From assembly GCA_037126765.1 (NCBI GenBank), contig JBBCBC010000007.1, positions 40,899,394 to 40,963,393 on the forward strand: DNA of 64,000 nucleotides, written 5' to 3'. Numbering within the stretch: the first letter of the stretch is position 1; each line of letters begins with the position of its first letter. Below are positions 57,401 through 64,000 of the stretch, in pieces. The notes below the pieces were generated by a model that worked only from the letters and a program-made list of their open reading frames with translations, was not told the origin of the DNA and did not search any database. This stretch comes from Stenogyne calaminthoides. Its lineage: Eukaryota > Streptophyta > Magnoliopsida > Lamiales > Lamiaceae. The translations under genes were made by a program, and so were the position numbers.

Positions 57401-57619
57401 AAAATATCTCGCCAAGAGTATGATCTGTTGGATTACTCGAAGAAGGCAGATGGCTCATTTGACAGACTGGCATTTCAGAGATTCTACTTTGACATCTGAA
57501 AGCAAACGCATATAATTGATCCTCAGCAGACCAATGATGTCAAATGGAAACTATATCAGATTTTCAACGTACCTCAAGATCAAAGAGAGATGCCAGAAGG
57601 ATACAAGCCTAAAGAGTGA
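54424..57619 (+). pseudogene. Extra (env-like position) ORF region of the Sirevirus, broken
   Basis: The ATG at 54424 (MITHGMGKIM) starts a series of frame-shifted pieces to a stop near 57619. An Arg/Lys-rich segment lies at 55200-55360 (RRRRGKARKQ). A long coiled coil lies at 56568-57500, including LTAQVPGLSVADLNRAIS and ELAEKLSKEQIAEETRK, with a final acidic/hydrophobic C-terminal part to 57499. A tandem insertion splits the coiled coil at about 56847-56955. Sireviruses often carry an ORF called env-like here; no signal peptide or convincing membrane anchor is visible, so that name is only positional. Confidence 0.55.
56847..56955 (+). repeat. Three-unit tandem repeat inside the extra ORF
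   Basis: Units of roughly 35 bp, GGTAGGCTGCTTTGGTCTTT then GGGACATCACAA or variants, occur three times. They interrupt the coiled-coil frame with a stop at about 56918. Confidence 0.75.
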
Positions 57620-57812
57620 AGAATCAGAAGACTTCTCAGGATCAGCTGTTTTTAAATTCAAACTTTTCTGATGTAACATGTAATCGACATATCTAATGAG
57701 AAAAAGTTTATTTTACGATCTAAGACAAAATCTCATTGTCTTCCGATTATGTGCTCTTCTTCTTGTTCTATATTTATCAACTGTTTTTTGGTTTCTCGGT
57801 GTTTTGGTTTTT

Positions 57813-57827
57813 ATCAAAAAGGGAAAT
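57813..57827 (+). other. Sirevirus polypurine tract
   Basis: The tract ATCAAAAAGGGAAAT immediately precedes the 3' LTR start. It primes plus-strand synthesis and is nearly the same as in families A and B. Confidence 0.8.
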
Positions 57828-58643
57828 TGTTGGGAAATTTATAGTTTTGATAAAAGTTCGAGAAACACATGTAATAGGACCCGGTCGGACACATTAGGTA
57901 ATCGATGTTTATATTACCGCCTATAGAATACCAAATTGATAATTAATGTATAGAACAACCCGATGTAATAGATAGGTCACATATTGAGGGGAACCTCAAT
58001 ATGTATAAGTCGATCTGAAGATCCAAAGAACGGTGATATCAAATGTGGCGGAATGGTAGAGAAAGAACGAAGATCGATCGATCCGATCTAGTCGATATCT
58101 CAATTTGAAGTCATAAAGCTCAAACTCGTAATACTTGAAGATCAAATGACTTCCGTAAGATCGGACGAGAAGACCTACATCGGTAAGAGTCCCTTTAGTT
58201 GAAGCTAAATCAACCGCAAGACTCCATCAGTAGACCGATCGGCCTTGGTGATCGGTCAAATTCACCACCAGTGAAAAATCCGATGTTTCACCTAATCATC
58301 GTCGATGATCCGAACAAGAAGAATGTCAACCTTAGTTGGAAGAACAACACTGAAAAGTGCGTCTGCTAACCAATAAGAACAAGACACGTATGATCGGAGC
58401 CGACAATTAAGGGATTTGATGCTGCTCTCTCTAACGGCTATAAAATACAAGTTCACGCTTTCGACCATGCCGTTCCTGAAGCACGTCACATCAATCCTGC
58501 AAACCTACCTAATATAGCCTGAAATTCAAATTGCTCTCCAACGGCTCTTTGATTTCAAGGTCTATAAATATGGGATCACACTTCAGAGTGAAGACACGGA
58601 AACACTGAACAATGAAGAAGCTCAAGCAATTATCAGATTTCAA
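57828..58643 (+). repeat. Truncated Sirevirus 3' LTR
   Basis: It starts TGTTGGGAAATTTATAG and follows the 5' LTR for 816 bp (TATA at 58563-58570), then stops after CAATTATCAGATTTC, about half-way through the 1551-bp LTR. The next bases are inverted Copia RT sequence. Confidence 0.85.
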
Positions 58644-60800
58644 CCTTCCCGTCCGATCCTCTTTTCCTCTTATATACCCACTTGCATCTAATGGGTTTGA
58701 CCCCATTAAGTGGTTCGACTAGCTCCCACACTCTATTATGAAAACATAGAACCCACTTGGCTTTCATTCTTTGTTTGCCAGAATCGATCCATATCTTGGA
58801 GTGCCTCGTTATATGTCTATGGGTCTGATTCCGGGAATCAAGTCCGAGGACTCTCCTATTCCCATGAATCTCTCGGGCTGTCTAACAACCCTCCCACTAT
58901 AACGAGGATCCGGTTGTGAAAACGTATCGTTTGGTATATCATCTAGTACAGTCGGCACTGAGGTTTGCCCTCTAAGCTCATTTAAGGTAATCTCATACGG
59001 GTTTTCTTTGGTTCTATAGTTTTCTTCCAAAATCTAAAGTGGGTGCGGATGTCCACCTTTTTGATCTTGAACTAAAGAATCATTCACCCTTTTGTTCCTC
59101 GGGTATCCTACAAAAAAATTTTTAATTACGATCGAGGATCCAACTTACCGGTTTCCTTGTCCAACACGTAGGCCGGACACCCCAAAGTTCTCATGTGTCT
59201 CATACTAGACTTGCGTCCGGTCCACAATTCTTTGGGGTTCTGGGAACTGATTTGGATAGCACCAAGTTCAGAATGTAAGTCGCTGTTTTCCAAGGCATGA
59301 CCCCAGAACGACTCGGGAGGATCCATATAACTCATCATTGATCTAACCATTTCCAAAAGAATTACTTTGCTTCGCTCTTGCAAACCCCGTTTTGTTGAGG
59401 GTTCCGTGCGATGAGTCGAATACAATCCCTTCATCGGATAAGTAGTTCAAAAACTCATCGCTGAGGTATTCGCCTCCACGATCAGATCGTAGTGACTTGA
59501 TACGTTTTTCCTTATGATTCTCTGTTTGAGCCTTAAATTCTTAGAATTTCTCAAAGGTCTCAGATTCATGCTTCATAAGGAAAATGTACCTTGAGTAATC
59601 ATCAATAAAATTACTCATAACCTCCTCTTGCTTGGTTGACATTGAACTCACGACATCTATGTGAACGATCTCTAACACTTCTTTAGCCCCATTCCCCTTG
59701 GCTCCAAATGCCATCTTGGTCATATTACCCTCCAAACATGATTCGCAGGTTGGATCCGATTCAATCTTGGAGACGCTCCAGTGAACCATCTTTCACCAAC
59801 CTTTGGATCCTCTTTGGATTTATATGACCTAATCTTAGATGCCAAAGAAGTGTCTCGTTCACGTCGATGAAACGTTTTTTTTTTTCTCGGAAATAGTTGA
59901 TGTGTTATAGGATACATTTAAATGAGTGGTGTGCCTGATTAATTGTATAGAGATTTTCCATCAATGTCCCGTATGAATGATACACTCATCATTTCAAAAA
60001 TGATGTCATTCTTATTAGAAGAAACTTAGTGTCCTTTAATCGAATTTTAGAAACTGAAAAGTGAATTCTTTCTAAAACTGGGAACATAAAGATAATCTAA
60101 AAAACTTTATCTTCAAAAGATAGGTGCACTTCTCCCCATTGCTTTAATCGCCACTCATGTAGCTTTGCATGTATGCGCTACTTGCGTAGTATTGCAATAA
60201 TCGTTACTATCGTAAGATTGCAATATCGCCACTTACGTAGCATTGCAATGTCTTCTACTTTAAATAACGTTACCCGGTGATGAGGATCTCACTCCCACTA
60301 AGTTGCGGATCATTTAGAACCAAGTGAAACCAACATGATTAGTGGATCTCGTATCAACTACCCATGAATGAGAAGTATACGCCGCTAAACAAGTTTCAAC
60401 AACTAGTGTGTGAGAATTACCTTCCTTTCCGTCCCTTTTGGGGTTGGAACAGGCAAAACCTCCATTGTCCTCTCTCACCGCAGCTTAAGCACTTCCTCTT
60501 TGGATTTTCCTTGACTCAACAAGCATTCCTCATCTTACCATTGCCCTTGGCAACAGTTGAGTTTTATTGCTTATGGCCTTTGGTCCTCTTCTTTATCTTG
60601 CCTACCCTTGGCCTAGAAGATGAAGACGGACCACTTGCCGTCATAGCTTGAGTTTGGTGCCTTATCATCATTTCTCTTAGAGGTCCAAAAGTTTGTAACA
60701 AATTAGCTAATGAGGCCAAAATGCTCAAAAAAAAAAACTTTCTCTGGGAAGAGAATGAAGTACCAAATTCATCTGAGTCTCCAGATCATAATCTGCACTC
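58644..60800 (-). pseudogene. Copia family C gag-integrase-RT start, truncated and broken
   Basis: On the minus strand, gag remnants lie near 60650-60720 and a zinc-knuckle piece KCLSCGERGQWRFC at about 60440-60500, with the His lost. Pre-integrase/integrase follows: CESCLEGNMTKMAF, VHIDVV, FIDDYSRYIFLM (59541-59789), then MVRSMMSYMDPPESFWGHA and ELWTGRK (59126-59434). The integrase-RT linker is at 58809-59030 (GRVVRQPERFM). RT begins VWELVEPLNGVKP and ends abruptly after KRKRGSDGKVE at 58644. The style matches Angela/Tork-like Copia elements. A 28-bp degenerate tandem repeat (TAGCATTGCAAT type) lies at about 60150-60255. Confidence 0.82.
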
Positions 60801-62544
60801 AGAATCTCAAGTTTGTTCAGATGGGCCATCTATTTTGAGGACGTAATCCCTTACGGGTTTTCCTCCACCATTTTCAAATGACGACATCTCTCATAGAAGG
60901 TGATCCGACGAGTCCCGCGTGTTTTGACTTCGTCGGTTGGCTCATCGATTTTTGTGTGTCAAAATCCACTTGTGCTTTTAATGCGATTAGGACAATTATA
61001 ATTTTCCAATCAATATAGTTTCCATACATATTGTATTGACTTTAAGTATAATAACAATTGGATTAAAAAGGTAAACGACATCTTTGAAATCGAAATAAAC
61101 AACTATATGCAATAAAGACAAGTATATCACAAGGTTTGATCACATTTCATCATATTTAAAATCTCAAAAATTATGAACATGCATCACCAACATCTCAAAA
61201 GCAGTTTAAATAAGCCACGTGGGGTGGGTCATTATTTAAACACATTCAAGCAAAGTTACAAACAAGAACAGTTACAAACCTTTAATATCCAGATTAATAG
61301 TTGGCTCCCACTTGACCAATATAAAATTGACAGGGACTTCGGGGAAGTATATGCATATCAATTTTATACCTAAGTAATAACCATGATTAAATACAGGATT
61401 ACTATTTCGCTTTGATCGAGCCTCGTGGGGAGGGTCATCGTCGCCACTAGTAATAACCCACAATCATCCGTTTGGAATTCATTCATGTGAAACCTATCTT
61501 TTGACCGTCCCGTGGGGGGAATTTCTCCAAAAGAATTCACAAATAAATAAATCATGGAGGTCAAAATTAATTCAATTTTATTATCCTGAATAAAATTGTC
61601 AATTAATTATTTAAAACATACTTAGTAATTTTGAAGTTGAGATTTTTCAATTTGGCAACCCTCATGCAAACACATTTAAACAAATTAAATAAAGCATAAG
61701 ATAACACAAATAAATCAAGCAAAACAGAAAAATAAACATATTGGGCACAAATTATCCAATTGTCATGGTTTGATTTTTCTTGGCTTGATCTTGAAGAAAC
61801 ACGTCTCGAATTTCTCCCACTCATTCGTCTCGAAAAAATACTTCGTCTCGAACCGCCACGCCAAGTAGCTCGCGACGGATGCGCAAGATCCGCCGGCCGC
61901 AGCCTTAGGACAACCTAGGATAACCTAGGGCGACCGCAGCGGCAGTTAAGCCTTTGGCCTTCGGCGCCCGACGGTATACGGCGGCGGCCTCGGGCAAAGG
62001 ACTCCACTTTCGCCCGCGACATCGACCATGACATCAGCGTCCAAGGTTTCATACATAGCCTTAGCGCCCAAGGCCTCAGCGGCACGAGCCTGGAGACCGT
62101 CACTTGCGGCGCTGCTCAAGATCTTATTTTGCCCGTTACCAAAGCCAAGCAGCCTTTTCGTGCCCGGTAGCCAGCGCCCGCCCAAGGGGCCGGTTAAGAT
62201 TTCGATCCTTTTTAATTCTTCATCTCTTCGCTCCCGATCCTGTTACAATTTATTTAAAAAAATAAATAAACCTAGATCTAGACTAGGCCCATTACATTGA
62301 TCAAATCAAACAAATCTTAGTCTACTTCCGTGGATTTTTCTCATTTAGGCAAAACAAAATCAAACGAATCGAATTAAAAACCACAGGTTTATATGCATGC
62401 AAAAATAAAACATTAAAATCCCATGACAATTGGATACCTGCAAAAACAGATCTAATGAATTCTACTATCCATTTCAAATTTAATGTCCGTGAATTAAATT
62501 ACAATTTAAAAAATTGAGTCCAAACAAAGGGCTCGATACGATTG
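60801..62544 (-). other. Copia family C 5' leader and gag start region
   Basis: Between gag and the LTR. It includes a GC-rich island at about 61850-62190, unlike the AT-rich surroundings, with minus-strand frames rich in Ala/Gly/Arg that match no family I know. Next to the LTR a degenerate primer site (minus ATCGTATCGAGCCC, compare TGGTATCAGAGCC) lies at about 62530-62543. Confidence 0.5.
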
Positions 62545-64000
62545 TTGGGGAATGTTTCGCATGATCTATTCTAGGGGTGAATATTTAAATACAAATTTAA
62601 TTCATTAATTATTACTAGCATGAATTAATCCTATATTAATTCAAATAATAATTACAACAACATATCATGCATATAAAAAGCCACGTAAAACCTACGCATG
62701 CGGAATCTACGGGTTTACGTGAACGTACCTCTCGGGATGGCAGTGACTTCGGTCGGACGGACTAACCAAAAGGACTTCCCAAGTATTCCCTTAGCCCTTG
62801 CTCGACAATCCGGTGGAAGGATACTCGCGAACAATTAACAAAAGGAAAAAATAAACTTTGTTGCACCACTTTTGTGGATTTGCTAATATTTCCAGCACAT
62901 GGAATTGTACTTGGGAATGAACTAATCATCCCCTATTTATAGGAGAGGAGGGGCACGAAATTTATGTGAATTTTCAATGTGGGAAAAGACTTTTCTTGGT
63001 CACCAAGAAATCTTGAATATATCCCATATATTCTTTTTCCCATAATTAAAATATTCCACAAAAATCCACCTCCTCTATTTTATGGTATAATTTTCGAAAA
63101 TTTGGGCAAGATTTCAAGATTTAGATCTTCTTGAATTTATGAGATATTCTTGTATTTCAAGAAATACATATCTTCCATAATATCTTTTCAAGAAAATCAA
63201 GAAAATCTTTCTTGCCCTCTATTTTCCAAAAATTTCGAAAATCTCTTAATGAATAACCAAGTGGGAGATTTCTTGAATTTAATGAGATAATCTTGTATTC
63301 CAAGAATACATATCTTCATTCCATAACAAAATTCAAAGAAAATCTTTCTCCCTCTTTTATTCATAATTTTCGAATTTAATGAGGAAATATAAGCAACAAT
63401 ATTTATTTTATTTTAATCACCTTTTCAGTTATTGGACTATATGTTGGGCTACTCGGGGGGCCTTTAGGAGAATTAAGATTGGACCTTCTAATGGATCTTG
63501 AATATCTAATATTGAGCCACAATATAATTCAAGCCCATAAATATTAATTAATCCCACTACATAATTAATATTGTACTATCCATCTTAACCCATATTACAG
63601 TCAATATGGCTCCCGGTCATTATTTCCCGTGTTTAAGATTATCTAGCCCATTAATTAATTCAAGCCACTGAAATAGCTTTCCATTAATTAATATCTTTTG
63701 TCCTTGGTCGAGGAACGGTTCAACATTATTATCCATACCGGAAACAAATTCCACTTGCAAGATTTGGTATGATAAAGCTTATGAACCTCCCAAGGGGGCA
63801 AATCAAGCAAGCGTGCTTTGCACACGATTCTTCGTATTAAATCTTAGCAATCACATGTGACCAATAATATTGCCCAAGATAAAGTACGTATTGAATCTCT
63901 CTCTGATTCGCTACCCATGATAAGTCAAAGCAATAGTTATCGATCCCACGTGATCCTATTTCAGGGACGAAGGTTAAGAAACAACGAACCAATCGAGGTC
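62545..64000 (-). repeat. Copia family C 5' LTR, runs off the window
   Basis: The minus-strand LTR end ATTCCCCAACA is at 62545. It matches the solo LTR 36780-38446 throughout (for example GCTAGTAATAATTAAT against GCTAGTAATTAATTGAAT near the end). The window ends about 400 bp before the expected LTR start. Confidence 0.85.

Larger units (their letters stand above)
44572..58643 (+). mobile_element. Sirevirus-like Copia retrotransposon, 14 kb, 3' truncated
   Basis: 5' LTR (44572-46122), primer site, gag, protease, integrase, RT, RNase H, a long post-pol region with an extra ORF, polypurine tract, and a truncated 3' LTR (57828-58643). The order integrase before RT defines Copia. The purine tract ATCAAAAAGGGAAATTG and the extra 3' ORF region match Sireviruses. 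All frames are broken. It inserted in the Gypsy pol region; the left target flank is GCTCG, but the right one is lost with the end of the 3' LTR. Confidence 0.88.

Noticed and set aside
60364..60651. 95-codon plus-strand ORF
   Set aside because: It is the reverse of the Copia gag/zinc-knuckle region on the minus strand.

Overview
The window is nuclear DNA from a flowering plant, most likely a eudicot: AT-rich, full of plant-type transposable elements, with no intact host gene. Its character rests on LTR retrotransposons with Met-tRNA primer sites (TGGTATCAGAGC), Mutator-type MITEs with 9-bp target duplications, a tRNA-derived SINE, Helitron-like tails, an integrated pararetrovirus, Copia and Gypsy coding remnants, and captured fragments of recognisable plant genes. 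Coordinates of element ends come from reading termini and target-site duplications (TSDs) directly; family names are from recognised motifs. No searches were run.

Left part (1-17.3 kb). An AT-rich inverted-repeat element (535-1113) precedes a compound non-coding LTR element (2187-7606) with three 1.7-kb LTRs, two internal domains of about 140 bp and a single TSD (TTAGT). Then come two copies of a Mutator-like MITE (7688-7907, 10480-10714), other palindromic MITEs, a minus-strand solo LTR (8731-10337), a second non-coding LTR element (12623-15191, TSD TAATT, 252-bp internal domain), and Helitron-like tails.

17.3-21.3 kb. A nested pair of gene-capturing TIR elements. The outer one (about 17.32-20.99 kb) carries a broken ribosomal protein eL27 fragment. 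The inner one (18458-20011, 10-bp TSD, terminal repeats of about 450 bp) carries a broken class I small heat-shock protein fragment.

21.6-31.7 kb. A decayed endogenous pararetrovirus (Caulimoviridae-like). The left arm is in minus orientation with RT, RNase H, downstream ORFs, a pregenomic-type promoter, a poly(A) signal and a Met-tRNA primer site. The right arm is an inverted copy of the promoter end and stops at the base where the primer site should begin.

31.7-44.6 kb. MITEs, a solo LTR (34173-35680) with an expanded minisatellite, a SINE with a perfect 14-bp TSD (36025-36247), then a minus-strand Tat-type Gypsy element (36330-44571). Its 3' LTR is split by another solo LTR. Behind its integrase lies an opposite-strand, intron-containing ORF with its own TATA box, interrupted by two further insertions 22 bp apart and followed by a captured fragment of the splicing helicase BRR2.

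44.6-64 kb. A 14-kb Sirevirus-like Copia element (44572-58643) sits in the Gypsy RNase H/integrase region. It has gag, protease, integrase, RT, RNase H and a long extra 3' ORF region, all broken. Its 3' LTR is truncated and fused to an inverted, truncated Copia element of a second family (58644 to beyond 64000), whose LTR matches the solo LTR at 36780-38446.

The non-coding LTR elements share termini, polypurine tract, an AACGG-TATA core promoter, a leader repeat module and a primer site with the Sirevirus, so they look like non-autonomous relatives that could have used its proteins in trans.
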